From Acidobacteria bacterium AB60 (GTDB lineage: Bacteria; Acidobacteriota; Terriglobia; Terriglobales; Acidobacteriaceae), in contig VANK01000005.1 in the NCBI GenBank assembly GCA_008682415.1, forward strand, positions 186,001 through 250,000: a stretch of DNA of 64,000 bases, in the 5' to 3' direction. Made by a program: the position numbers and the translations under genes. The notes beneath the pieces were generated by a model. The model had not been told where the DNA came from. It saw only the letters and a program-made list of their open reading frames with translations, and made no database searches. Below are positions 28,109 to 36,789 of this stretch, piece by piece; positions within the stretch are counted from its first letter, which is position 1, and each line of letters starts with the position of its first letter.

Positions 28109-30061
28109 ATGCGCCACAAATCTCTACTCCCTCTTCTCGCCCTCGCCTCCCTCCTTCCCGCCCAAACCGTCATCACAGTCGACGCCGCGCACCCCGGGCC
28201 CGCCATCGCCCCCACAATGTTCGGAATCTTCTTCGAAGACATTAACTTCGGCGCCGACGGCGGCCTCTATCCCGAGCTCATCAAAAACCGCTCCTTCGAG
28301 TTCGATGACCCGCTCGCCGCATGGAAGGTCAACCTTCCGTCGGATCCCGTGAAGGGGATCGGGCTCTCGCCCGGCGAGCTCGACGTCCGCACCGACGCTC
28401 CCCTGAACGCCAACAATCCGCACTACCTGCACGTCACCGCGCTCAACCCCGGCTACGGCTTCACCAACGCTGGCTTTCGCGGCATTGGCGTGACGGCAGG
28501 CGCCGAGTATCGCTTCTCCGCGTACGTCCGCACCCAGGGCCCTTCCTCGCTCCACGCCGCCATCCTCGACAGCAAGGGTCACGAGATCGGCACCGGCACG
28601 CTCACCGGCTTCGACGGCACGTGGAAGCGTTACGAGACCGTCATCCGCACCTCCGCGACAGAGCCGAAGGCGCAGTTCAGCATCTTCATGGACCAGAAGG
28701 GCTCGCTCGATCTGGATATGGTCTCGCTCTTCCCCGTCGACACGTGGAACCACCGCCCCAACGGCCTGCGCAAAGACCTCGTCCAGCTCCTCGCCGACAT
28801 GCACCCCGGCTTCATCCGCTTCCCCGGCGGCTGCATCGTGGAAGGCCGCCGACTTGCCAACCGCTACCAGTGGAAAAAGACCGTCGGCGATATCAGCGAA
28901 CGCAAGACCATCATGAATCGCTGGAACGATGAGTTCGATCACCGCCCAACGCCCGACTACTTCCAGTCCTTCGGACTGGGGTTCTACGAGTACTTCCAGC
29001 TCGCGGAAGACATCGGCGCGGCGCCGCTGCCCATCCTCAACTGCGGCATGGCCTGCCAGTTCAACTCCAGCGAGACCGCGAAGCTCGACGAGATCCACGA
29101 GTACATCCAGGACGCGCTCGACCTCATCGAGTTCGCCAACGGGCCGGCCGACTCGCCGTGGGGCAAAGTCCGGGCGCAGATGGGCCACTCCGCGCCATTC
29201 CACCTCACCATGATCGGGGTCGGCAACGAGCAGTGGGGGCCGCGCTACCTGGAGCGCTACAAGCTCTTCAACGACGCGCTCAAAGCCAGCCATCCTGAGA
29301 TCCAGCTCATCGTCGCTGCGGGCCCTTCGCCCTCAGGCACGCAATTCGACGAGCTCTGGTCGTACTGGCGCGCCCACCACGCCGACATCGTAGACGAACA
29401 TTACTACATGGCCCCGCAGTGGTTTCTCTCCAACAGCAACCGCTACGACAACTATGACCGCAGCGGCCCCAAGGTCTTCGCCGGCGAGTACGCCGCGCAA
29501 TCCGCCGGCGTCGCTCTGCCCACGAACCGCAACAACTGGCAGACTGCACTCGCTGAGGCCGCCTTTATGACCGGCCTGGAGCGCAACGCCGACGTGGTGC
29601 GCATGGCCTCCTACGCGCCCCTGCTCGCGCACGCCGAGGCCTGGCAGTGGACACCCGACGCCATCTGGTTCGACAATCTGCGCTCCTTCGGCACCACCGA
29701 CTACCAGGTGCAGAAGATCTTCGCCACCAACACCGGCACGCGGGTAGTCCCGTCAACGCCGCGCGCCGAGAACGGTCTCTACACCGTAGCCTCGCTTGAC
29801 GACCGCACCCACGAGCTGATTCTCACCGCGGTGAATGTGTCCGGCGATGCGCGCTCGGTGCAGCTTCAGCTCATCGGGGTCACACCGGCAGGCTCGGCGA
29901 GAGTGACGACCCTTGGAACATCCGACCTGAGCGCCGAAAACAGCTTAGAACACCCTGACACGGTCGCGCCGGTTGTTTCGACACTCGAAATGCCGTCGGC
30001 GACGGTCGCTATTCCCCTCAAGCCCAACACCGTCACCGTCTTCCGTGTCCCGGTGCACTAG
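28109..30061 (+). CDS. GH51 alpha-L-arabinofuranosidase, exported
   Basis: The 650-residue product removes L-arabinofuranosyl side chains from plant polymers such as arabinoxylan or arabinan. It has a signal peptide (MRHKSLLPLLALASLLPAQ), the GH51 entry GIFFEDINFGADGGLYPELI and a carbohydrate-binding insert at about residues 70-200. The TIM barrel follows, with the acid/base Glu in GVGNEQWGP (Glu374) and the probable nucleophile Glu in VFAGEYA (Glu460). A beta-sandwich closes the protein. It is a single gene with no linked xylanase or transporter, and suits a plant-litter or soil bacterium. Confidence 0.92.
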   Translation: MRHKSLLPLLALASLLPAQTVITVDAAHPGPAIAPTMFGIFFEDINFGADGGLYPELIKNRSFEFDDPLAAWKVNLPSDPVKGIGLSPGELDVRTDAPLNANNPHYLHVTALNPGYGFTNAGFRGIGVTAGAEYRFSAYVRTQGPSSLHAAILDSKGHEIGTGTLTGFDGTWKRYETVIRTSATEPKAQFSIFMDQKGSLDLDMVSLFPVDTWNHRPNGLRKDLVQLLADMHPGFIRFPGGCIVEGRRLANRYQWKKTVGDISERKTIMNRWNDEFDHRPTPDYFQSFGLGFYEYFQLAEDIGAAPLPILNCGMACQFNSSETAKLDEIHEYIQDALDLIEFANGPADSPWGKVRAQMGHSAPFHLTMIGVGNEQWGPRYLERYKLFNDALKASHPEIQLIVAAGPSPSGTQFDELWSYWRAHHADIVDEHYYMAPQWFLSNSNRYDNYDRSGPKVFAGEYAAQSAGVALPTNRNNWQTALAEAAFMTGLERNADVVRMASYAPLLAHAEAWQWTPDAIWFDNLRSFGTTDYQVQKIFATNTGTRVVPSTPRAENGLYTVASLDDRTHELILTAVNVSGDARSVQLQLIGVTPAGSARVTTLGTSDLSAENSLEHPDTVAPVVSTLEMPSATVAIPLKPNTVTVFRVPVH

Positions 30062-30099
30062 CCGTCAGCAGCTCAGGCGGGGGAGGCCGTCGCGGCGGA

Positions 30100-30119
30100 C
30101 CCACCCCCCTCCCCCCCCC
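30100..30119 (-). repeat. G-rich tract with quadruplex potential
   Basis: On the minus strand the region reads as a run of nine G, A, six G, T and three G. Such interrupted G-runs can form a G-quadruplex. It lies 39 nt after the GH51 stop codon, in a 280-nt non-coding spacer. Confidence 0.6.
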
Positions 30120-30164
30120 TTCTGCACCGATTTCAGTGCAATCCAGCGGCTGACTGAGGTGAGG

Positions 30165-30301
30165 GACAGACACACATCCAGTGACCAGGCACACATCCAG
30201 CGCCAGGTTCTGCGAACCTGGAATGAGTATGGGGCGGATGGGGGAGAGCACGGTGTGTCAACGATCACGCGCGGGTGTGATGGGGAGGGAGAGACAGACA
30301 C
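30165..30301. repeat. Repeat-bearing non-coding spacer with a perfect hairpin
   Basis: The spacer between the GH51 gene and the flavin reductase gene carries CACACATCCAG twice (30171-30181 and 30190-30200) and GACAGACAC twice (30165-30173 and 30293-30301). It also has a perfect 8-bp hairpin CCAGGTTC-TGC-GAACCTGG (30203-30221) without a following T-run. Apart from the G-tract nearby, I see no gene in 30062-30341. Confidence 0.55.
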
Positions 30302-30341
30302 GTTGGGGACTTCGCGCAAATCACGCTCTTCTTCCCCTTGA

Positions 30342-30992
30342 TCACGCGTTCCCGTCATCGCGGTTCTTTTTCCAGTCCGCCAGCGGAATCCTCGGTATCT
30401 GGATGAAGGCGTCGCGGGTGCGCACATAGTTGCCAAGACCATTCATGCGTCCGATCGCGTGCAGTTCCTCGGCGAGGATGTAGGGGCCTTTGGGATCGAC
30501 GAACCGGTCCTCGACATACGCGGCTACCACGCGCCCGAGGATGATGCGCCCGCGCCCCACCTCGATGGTCGCGTGCTCCCGGCACTCCAAGGCCGCATGC
30601 GCCTCTGCCAGCCGTGGCACCCTCACCCTGGTGGAGGGTATTGTGGTGAACCCGGCCAGCTCCACCTCGTTCATCTCCGCGGGGAAGTCGGTGGCGCAGA
30701 TGTTCATCTTGTCGGCGATATCTTCCGTGACCACGTTCACAACGAACTCGCCGGTTCTGCGGATATTGCGCGCGGTGTCCTTGGGCTCGTGCTTTGGCTC
30801 CGAGCGGTTGGTCACGCCGATGCCGACGATCGGCGGATCGACGCTGAAATAGTTGTAGGCGCTGAAGGGCGCCGCATTGAGCTGGCCGTGCTCGTCCATG
30901 CTCGTAATCAGCGCAATCGGCCGCGGTGCCACCAGCCCAATCAACAATTTGTATGCCACGCCGGCGGCCGCATTCTCCAGATCAAACTCCAT
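30342..30992 (-). CDS. Flavin reductase-like FMN-binding protein
   Basis: The 216-residue product matches the flavin reductase-like split-barrel family: GLVAPRPIALITSMDEHG, NAAPFSAYNYFSVDPPIVGIGV and the central TARNIRRTGEFVVNVV block form the FMN site. Members are NAD(P)H:flavin reductases or FMN-containing oxidoreductases and are cytoplasmic. A GTG lies one codon upstream of ATG 30992; the ATG is used. It is divergent from the EamA transporter gene, and no flavin-dependent monooxygenase is nearby, so its partner is unknown. Confidence 0.82.
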   Translation of the reverse strand: MEFDLENAAAGVAYKLLIGLVAPRPIALITSMDEHGQLNAAPFSAYNYFSVDPPIVGIGVTNRSEPKHEPKDTARNIRRTGEFVVNVVTEDIADKMNICATDFPAEMNEVELAGFTTIPSTRVRVPRLAEAHAALECREHATIEVGRGRIILGRVVAAYVEDRFVDPKGPYILAEELHAIGRMNGLGNYVRTRDAFIQIPRIPLADWKKNRDDGNA

Positions 30993-31061
30993 CACGCACT
31001 CCTCAGCATTCGATGCCGCTCCCTCGATCCCTGATCCCTGCCTTTAGTCTGGAACCAGTCC

Positions 31062-31934
31062 ATGTCTTCCTCGCCCCATCTCCGCGGGATTCTGCTCGCA
31101 CTCGCCGGCTTCACCTTCTGGGTACTCGCGGACACCACCATCAAGGTCGTCGGACGATCTCCACTCCCAGCCTATGAGGTGCTGGGCTTCATGGGTCTCT
31201 TCGTCAGCATCTCCGTGGCGGTTTACTGCTTTATCCGTCGCGAACTGCGCCGCCTCAAGCCGGTCGCCCCTCACCATCAGGTCGTTCGCTCGCTGCTCGA
31301 CCTCGTCAATAACCTGTGCGTCGTGGTTGCGCTGCGGCACGTGACGCTACCCCTCTTCTACATCCTCGTCTTCATGGCTCCCCTGGCTGTCACGCTGCTC
31401 GCGGCCCTGTTCCTGCGAGAGCTCATCGGAACCCGGCGGCTTCTAGCCGTCCTCGCCGGATTCGCAGGCGTCATCATCGCCGTGAATCCCTTCAGCAGTT
31501 CGCGCCAGGGCGACCTCACCGGCTACGCCGCATGCATGGTCTGCGTCGCCTGCTTCTCTGTCAACATCGTATGGTCCCGCGTGCTTCTGCGCACGGAGGC
31601 TCCGGAGAGTCTCACGTTCTTCTCCGGTATCGTCCAGGTCGGCGCTGGTCTGATCGGCATGTTCTTCCACGCCGCGCCCGTGGATGGCAAACTCCTGATC
31701 GGGCTCGTTGGCGTAGGCATCTTCTGCGCCGGCGGAGCCTTATGCGTCTTCGGGGCGCTGCGCTACATCTCCGCCTCCAGCGTCACTCAATACCATTACA
31801 CCCAGCTCCTCACCGGATCTCTGGTCTCCTGGCTGATTTGGCGCCAACCACCCACGCTTTGGATGGCTGCGGGGGGAGTTCTCATAGCGGCAGCGGGCCT
31901 CTACGTGGCCTTGCCGCGAACCCACTCCGCATAG
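31062..31934 (+). CDS. EamA/DMT-family transporter
   Basis: The 290-residue product is an inner-membrane transporter with ten hydrophobic helices arranged as two EamA repeats. The first repeat includes GILLALAGFTFWVLADTTIK and the second starts near GYAACMVCVACFSVNIVWSR. DMT permeases of this kind export amino acids, nucleosides or other metabolites; the substrate cannot be told from sequence. It is divergent from the flavin reductase-like gene across about 70 nt. Length is normal for the family. Confidence 0.83.
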   Translation: MSSSPHLRGILLALAGFTFWVLADTTIKVVGRSPLPAYEVLGFMGLFVSISVAVYCFIRRELRRLKPVAPHHQVVRSLLDLVNNLCVVVALRHVTLPLFYILVFMAPLAVTLLAALFLRELIGTRRLLAVLAGFAGVIIAVNPFSSSRQGDLTGYAACMVCVACFSVNIVWSRVLLRTEAPESLTFFSGIVQVGAGLIGMFFHAAPVDGKLLIGLVGVGIFCAGGALCVFGALRYISASSVTQYHYTQLLTGSLVSWLIWRQPPTLWMAAGGVLIAAAGLYVALPRTHSA

Positions 31935-32023
31935 CAACTCCTCGCAGGCCGATCAGATTCCAGCGACAGGCTTTTTCTTCCAACAGAGATCGGTCCAGAG
32001 AATCGGCTTCGCTGCCCGGTCGC

Positions 32024-32608
32024 TTACAGTCGGTAGCCAACCCCGAAGCTAAATCCGTTGGGCGTCAGCCCGTTGATCGGCTCTCCCGGAAGCCCCCGAA
32101 AGCCGGTCCAAATCTGATATTCGTACTCCACACGAATCACCATGCGCCAGGTGAGCCCATATTCTGCGGTGCCGCCGGGCGCCAGGGTGAAGTAGGCGCC
32201 CTCCCCCAGGTTCAACGGGCGCGTGATATGGCTGGAACCCAGCAGCCCCTTTGCATAGAGAGCCAAGTTCGCCTTCCTGAAGAGCTGGTAACGGGGACCA
32301 GCCAGATAATTCGACTCCTTCAAGCCAAGCCCTGGACCGGCCCAGTTAAGCCATCGCGCTTCCCCTTCAATGCCCAGGTTTTTCCAAACGTGGTTGGCGT
32401 CGGCAACAGCGCCCAACCCGACCAGGTGCCCATTCCAGCAGTTGAAAGGCGAAGCGCTGACACAGCCCCAGTCTGGATTGAAGGTGGAAACTTCGCCGCC
32501 CACAAACAACCGGTGGGCGCCCGAAGTTGCCGCTTCCCTACTTTGCGACCTCACCGAAGGGGCAACTAGCAAGACAATTCCGGCCAATAGGCAAAGCTTT
32601 TTCATCAT
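32024..32608 (-). CDS. Outer-membrane beta-barrel protein
   Basis: The 194-residue product has a signal peptide (MMKKLCLLAGIVLLVAPSVRSQ), then alternating hydrophobic strands with aromatic girdles (LFVGGEVSTFNPDW, GIEGEARWLNW, VIRVEYEYQIWTGF). It ends in FSFGVGYRL, a strand with the terminal pattern recognised by the BAM machinery. This is the OmpA/OprF-like eight-strand small barrel type. ATG 32608 and ATG 32605 are adjacent. It is divergent from the ADOP permease gene. Function beyond outer-membrane location is unknown. Confidence 0.75.
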   Translation of the reverse strand: MMKKLCLLAGIVLLVAPSVRSQSREAATSGAHRLFVGGEVSTFNPDWGCVSASPFNCWNGHLVGLGAVADANHVWKNLGIEGEARWLNWAGPGLGLKESNYLAGPRYQLFRKANLALYAKGLLGSSHITRPLNLGEGAYFTLAPGGTAEYGLTWRMVIRVEYEYQIWTGFRGLPGEPINGLTPNGFSFGVGYRL

Positions 32609-32809
32609 CTCGATGGATCCTTTGGGGGAAGATTTCTCCGGGCTTCGCGTGACGTATGCAATTTATCATCCGCGGCGAACGCCATCTTCGAGTGCTGGTA
32701 AGACTAGTCTTTCATCCAGCATCCCACTATGCCAACTCGCGGTTTCCTTTCGTCACATGAGTCGAAAACCCAGGTCTCCCTGGTTGTACTCTTGCGCAGT
32801 GAGGATTCG

Positions 32810-35209
32810 ATGAGCTCAGTCATGCGTGATCTCCGCTTCGCAGCCTTCCAGCTCTGGCGCCATCCCGCCTTCACCGCCAGCGTTGCCATCACACTGGCCA
32901 TCGGAATCGGCGCCAATACCGCTATCTTCACTGTCGTCCAGTCGGTTCTCCTTGCGCCTCTGCCCTACCGGAACCCCGACCGGCTCGCGTTCCTCAGCAC
33001 CCACTGGGCGGACTCAGGTCGCAACACGCCACGCATGACCGGTCCTGACGGAGTGGACCTCCGCGATCAGGCCCAAACACTCGAGGCGGTCAGCCTCTAC
33101 TCCGGCGGCAATGAGGGTGTGCAGCTCAAAGATCACGGCGTCTACACCGCCGTTAGCTGGGTGGACCCTGACTTCAGCCGGGTATTTGACCTGGCGCCCA
33201 TCGCCGGCAGGCTCTTCTCTGATTCGGAGTCCCATCGCGCGGCACTGGTCGGTGAACACTTCGCCGAGGACAACTTCGGCTCCGCCCAAGGGGCTGTCGG
33301 TCAGGTCATTCATATTGAAACCGAGGCCATCGAGATTGTCGGGGTGCTCCCTGCCGGATTCGACTTCCCCGAAAAGACCGAAGTATGGGAGGCTGCCTCC
33401 GCCCGTCCCGAATCAAGTTCCCGCACCGCTTTCAATTACCGCGCTGTTGCGCTCCTTCGGTCCGGTGTCAACTTCGATCGCGCCCAGACGGAGCTCAGTC
33501 AAATCGAACGACGGCTGCAGGCCGCCTATCCTGCCGAGAACCGCAATAAGGAGTTTCTTGCTTTACCTCTGAAAAGCGCCATCACCGGCCAAGCCCGCAC
33601 AACGCTCCTTTTCCTCTGGGCCGCCACCGCCGTTCTCCTCCTGATAGCGTGCATGAATGTGTCGCATCTTCAGCTGATCCGCGCGCTCGAACGCCGCCGA
33701 GAGCTCGCCATTCGCCGCGCCCTGGGCTCCTCGCTCGCCCAGGTCTTACGTCCCGTGCTGCTGGAGGGTCTGCTTCTCGCCGTGGCCGGCGGCATTGCGG
33801 GAATTTGCGTCGCGTGGCCCTTGGTGCATCTACTCGTCTCCGTTGCCCCGCGCGAACTTCCCCGCGCCGGCGAAATCCATCTCAGCCTGCCAGTGCTCGG
33901 TTTCACGATCGGTATCTCCATCCTCGCTGCCTTGCTCTCGTCGCTCTTACCTGCCTGGCGGGCCTCTCAGGTCGACGCTGCAGAGGCCCTCAAACAGAAC
34001 ATCGCGCGCGGCATGAACCTCAAGGGCGCATCGCGCTGGCGAAACGGGCTGGTTGTGGCCGAGGTAGCCGGCACGTTCGTCCTCGCCGTCGGCGCCGGGT
34101 TGCTACTTCGGGCGATGCTTGATCTCATGTCCCGCGACCTGGGTTACGACACACGCCAGATCCTGGTTGTCGATACCGACGCTCCGGCCCACGCGGAGGC
34201 GGATTACGATCGCGCGGTTCAGCAGTTCTATGAACTATTCCCTAAACTCCAGTCGCTTCCGGGCGTACGGGGGGCTGCCGGCGTTATGGGGCTGCCCATG
34301 GGTGATTACGGCTCCAACGGCTACTACGAGGTGCTGGGCAATGCCCCGCCGGCGCCCGACAACAGGCCTTGGGCGCTCTTTACTGTGACTAGCCCTAACT
34401 ACTTCCGCACCATGGAAATTTCCCTCAAGACTGGCCGGGACTTTAACGCGCGAGACTCTTATCAGGGCCCGTCCGTTGCGATCATCAGCGAGTCTCTAGC
34501 GCGCCAAAGCTTCGGGACAGGCAACCCGATCGGCCGGCAGATCCGCTGCGGTCTGGATACTCCGAAATGGATGACTGTTGTTGGAGTGGTTAGTGATGTG
34601 CGCCAAGCCTCGCCCGCCGACCAGCCCGGTCCCGTACTCTACATGCCGATGGCGCAGCATCCCTACTATGCCAACCAGATCCACGTGGTCCTGCGCACCT
34701 CGGTCACGCCGCTTTCGATCATGCGGCCTGCCGAGCACATCATTCGTGCCGCAATTCCCGCGGCGGCCTTGCGGTTCACTACGATGGACCGCATGGTCAA
34801 TGACTCCGTCGCCACGCAGCGCTTCCGCGCCGACCTGATCATCGGCTTCGCAGCGGTTGGGCTGCTTCTCGCGATGGTGGGGGTCTACGGTACGATCGCG
34901 TACACGGTCCGCCAGCGCACCTTCGAAATCGGCGTCCGCATGGCGTTCGGCGCGGAGAGGGCGGCGATCCTTGCCGGGGTCCTCCGCGGGGCAGGGCGCC
35001 TTGCACTTCTCGGAGTTGGGATTGGTCTCCCGGTAAGCATTCTCCTCGCCCGCGCGGCCTCGCCAATGCTCGCCGGCGTGCGCCCGTCGGACCCCATTAG
35101 CCTCATCACGGCCGCGTGCATCCTCCTGATTACCGCGCTGACGGCCGCCCTCATCCCCGGTTATCGCGCAACCCAGGTGGAACCGATGTCTGCTCTTCGG
35201 GTGGAGTAG
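32810..35209 (+). CDS. ADOP-type ABC transporter permease (tandem MacB/FtsX)
   Basis: The 799-residue product begins with MRDLRFAAFQLWRHPAFTAS, the N-terminal signature of the acidobacterial duplicated orphan permease family. It has two repeats of MacB-like periplasmic domain plus FtsX permease: the first ends with the three-helix FtsX block around residues 285-410, the second around 665-790 (TVRQRTFEIGVRMAFGAERA). No ATPase gene is adjacent, which is the family rule. ATG 32810 has GAGG 5 nt upstream; an earlier in-frame start at 32729 is unlikely. Export of an antimicrobial or signal molecule is presumed but unproved. Confidence 0.9.
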   Translation: MSSVMRDLRFAAFQLWRHPAFTASVAITLAIGIGANTAIFTVVQSVLLAPLPYRNPDRLAFLSTHWADSGRNTPRMTGPDGVDLRDQAQTLEAVSLYSGGNEGVQLKDHGVYTAVSWVDPDFSRVFDLAPIAGRLFSDSESHRAALVGEHFAEDNFGSAQGAVGQVIHIETEAIEIVGVLPAGFDFPEKTEVWEAASARPESSSRTAFNYRAVALLRSGVNFDRAQTELSQIERRLQAAYPAENRNKEFLALPLKSAITGQARTTLLFLWAATAVLLLIACMNVSHLQLIRALERRRELAIRRALGSSLAQVLRPVLLEGLLLAVAGGIAGICVAWPLVHLLVSVAPRELPRAGEIHLSLPVLGFTIGISILAALLSSLLPAWRASQVDAAEALKQNIARGMNLKGASRWRNGLVVAEVAGTFVLAVGAGLLLRAMLDLMSRDLGYDTRQILVVDTDAPAHAEADYDRAVQQFYELFPKLQSLPGVRGAAGVMGLPMGDYGSNGYYEVLGNAPPAPDNRPWALFTVTSPNYFRTMEISLKTGRDFNARDSYQGPSVAIISESLARQSFGTGNPIGRQIRCGLDTPKWMTVVGVVSDVRQASPADQPGPVLYMPMAQHPYYANQIHVVLRTSVTPLSIMRPAEHIIRAAIPAAALRFTTMDRMVNDSVATQRFRADLIIGFAAVGLLLAMVGVYGTIAYTVRQRTFEIGVRMAFGAERAAILAGVLRGAGRLALLGVGIGLPVSILLARAASPMLAGVRPSDPISLITAACILLITALTAALIPGYRATQVEPMSALRVE

Positions 35210-35387
35210 TTGTCGACGCCGGCGGGACGTTATCGCGGCGCCGGTATCGCTTTTTCTTCGCCCCTGATTCGGATACGCGCCTCTCATCAGACGATCGCAA
35301 CTTCGTCCACCGGATCTTCGTCCATAATTGAAGAGAGTCAAGGTTCACTCCTGCTTTCGAGAAACCCTCCTGGCGAGGGCATTGATT

Positions 35388-35930
35388 ATGCGCGACTTCA
35401 CAAATATTGCCGCTGATGACGACGCCCGTCTGATTCCGACGTGGTCGATCGTTATCGCGATAGCCGCCTTTATCGGGGTTGAGTATTACTTCTGGATGGT
35501 GCTGCCGGAGCAGCGCCACCATCCTGGGCCTCCGCTGGGCTTCCGTATTTATTTCAATGTCTCGTGGGGGCTTCTGGCGTCGCTCTACTTCCTCATGATC
35601 GGCTATGTGAGCAAGGACGCACCGCGCCGTTCAATGAGCGCCCGGTTCTGGATGCTCATTTGCTTCGTCATGCCCGGCGGGATTGGCGCAGTCCTTTACT
35701 TTCTTCTTCGCCAGCCGCTCGTGTCTCGCTGTCCGGCCTGCACCACGTTTGTTCAAAGCGACTTTCATTTCTGCCCGCAGTGCAACTACCAGCTCACTGC
35801 CAGTTGCGGAAACTGCTTCCGCACGGTCCGCGCAACCGACCAGTTCTGCACCCGTTGCGGTCACGAACTCGCCGCGGATCAAATGCCGTCGCGCCTTCGG
35901 GTCATGGGGAACCAGGTCACGCAAGGGTGA
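35388..35930 (+). CDS. Membrane protein with C-terminal double zinc ribbon
   Basis: The 180-residue product has three hydrophobic helices (about residues 17-37, 50-70 and 82-100), followed by a cytoplasmic cysteine-rich tail. The tail has four CxxC knuckles (CPAC, CPQC, CGNC and CTRC), that is, two zinc ribbons of the DZR type. An N-terminal membrane region joined to zinc ribbons is seen in several acidobacterial proteins of unknown role. ATG 35388 follows GAGGG at 9 nt. It precedes the LytTR regulator gene by 38 nt but has its own start region. Confidence 0.72.
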   Translation: MRDFTNIAADDDARLIPTWSIVIAIAAFIGVEYYFWMVLPEQRHHPGPPLGFRIYFNVSWGLLASLYFLMIGYVSKDAPRRSMSARFWMLICFVMPGGIGAVLYFLLRQPLVSRCPACTTFVQSDFHFCPQCNYQLTASCGNCFRTVRATDQFCTRCGHELAADQMPSRLRVMGNQVTQG

Positions 35931-35950
35931 CAGCAGCCAGCCCGGCTTCC

Positions 35951-35956
35951 TACAAT
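35951..35956 (+). promoter_or_regulatory. Candidate -10 element upstream of the LytTR regulator
   Basis: TACAAT is separated from ATG 35969 by 12 nt (CGATTGGTCGGA). The GGA just before the ATG is too close for a good ribosome binding site. A leader of only a few nucleotides is implied. Confidence 0.4.
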
Positions 35957-35968
35957 CGATTGGTCGGA

Positions 35969-36787
35969 ATGACCCTTTCTGCGCTTATCGTCGACGACGA
36001 ACAATTGGCTCGCGAAGAGCTGAAATACCTGCTTGAAGACGTGGGCGGCGTCGAGGTGGTCGCTCAGGGCACCAACGGCATTGAAGCCGTCGACCTGATC
36101 GAAGAACATCATCCCGACCTCGTTTTCCTCGACGTGCAAATGCCGGGCCTGGATGGATTTGCGGTGCTGGAGAAGGTCAAGGAGCGACTTCAGACAAGAG
36201 TCCGCTCTAATCCGGGGATGGAGGACGAATCTCTCCCGCAGATTGTGTTTTCCACGGCATACGATCAGTACGCGGTGCGCGCCTTCGATGTCAATGCGGT
36301 CGATTACCTGCTGAAGCCGTTTGAGCGCAGCCGGGTGGAGCAGGCTGTGGAACGAGCCCGCGGGCGCCTGGCCGGGAATCCGGCGAACACCTCCGACAGC
36401 CAGATCGATGCCCTGCTGAAGCTGCTCAATCGCGCACAACCAAACCATCAGCCGGCGAAGCTCATCGTCCAGGCGCAGAATCGGCTGTTGCTGGTGGACC
36501 AGGCGGAGATCTGCTACGCGGCGATCGACGAAGGCGTGATCCGCGTGGTCACACAGCATTTCGAAGGGCAGTCGAAGTGCCGCACGCTGGAGGAACTCCT
36601 GGAGCTGCTCGATCCTGCTGTCTTCTGGCGAGCTCACCGAGGATTCGTAGTGAACATCAACCAGATCCGGGAAGTAGTGCCCTGGTTTAAGTCGAGCTAT
36701 CAACTCCGGATGAACGACAAAAAGCAGACCGAAATTCCCGTGAGCCGGTCGCAGACTCGGCGCCTGCGGGAGCTATTCAAGCTCTAG
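35969..36787 (+). CDS. LytTR-family response regulator, no adjacent kinase
   Basis: The 272-residue product has a CheY-like receiver (phospho-acceptor Asp55 in VFLDVQMPG, acidic pair DDE at 9-11 and Lys in YLLKPF). A linker and a LytTR DNA-binding domain follow (RLLLVDQAEICYAAIDEG, FWRAHRGFVVNINQIREVVPW). LytTR regulators bind imperfect direct repeats with a sensor kinase partner. No LytS-type kinase is next to it, unlike the second LytTR gene near 46 kb. A short insertion (RLQTRVRSNPGMEDE) sits between receiver elements. Confidence 0.87.
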   Translation: MTLSALIVDDEQLAREELKYLLEDVGGVEVVAQGTNGIEAVDLIEEHHPDLVFLDVQMPGLDGFAVLEKVKERLQTRVRSNPGMEDESLPQIVFSTAYDQYAVRAFDVNAVDYLLKPFERSRVEQAVERARGRLAGNPANTSDSQIDALLKLLNRAQPNHQPAKLIVQAQNRLLLVDQAEICYAAIDEGVIRVVTQHFEGQSKCRTLEELLELLDPAVFWRAHRGFVVNINQIREVVPWFKSSYQLRMNDKKQTEIPVSRSQTRRLRELFKL

Positions 36788-36789
36788 GG

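Noticed and set aside
28124..29293. A 389-codon open frame antisense to the GH51 gene
   Set aside because: It has no motif and Glu/Val-rich composition, a shadow of the C-rich coding strand.
30203..30221. The perfect hairpin after the GH51 gene as a terminator
   Set aside because: No T-run follows on either strand within a few nucleotides and it lies 140 nt from the stop codon, so termination is not supported.
32729..32809. N-terminal extension of the ADOP permease from an upstream ATG
   Set aside because: The extra 27 residues are not like the family, which begins with MRDLRFA; the ATG at 32810 has its own GAGG.
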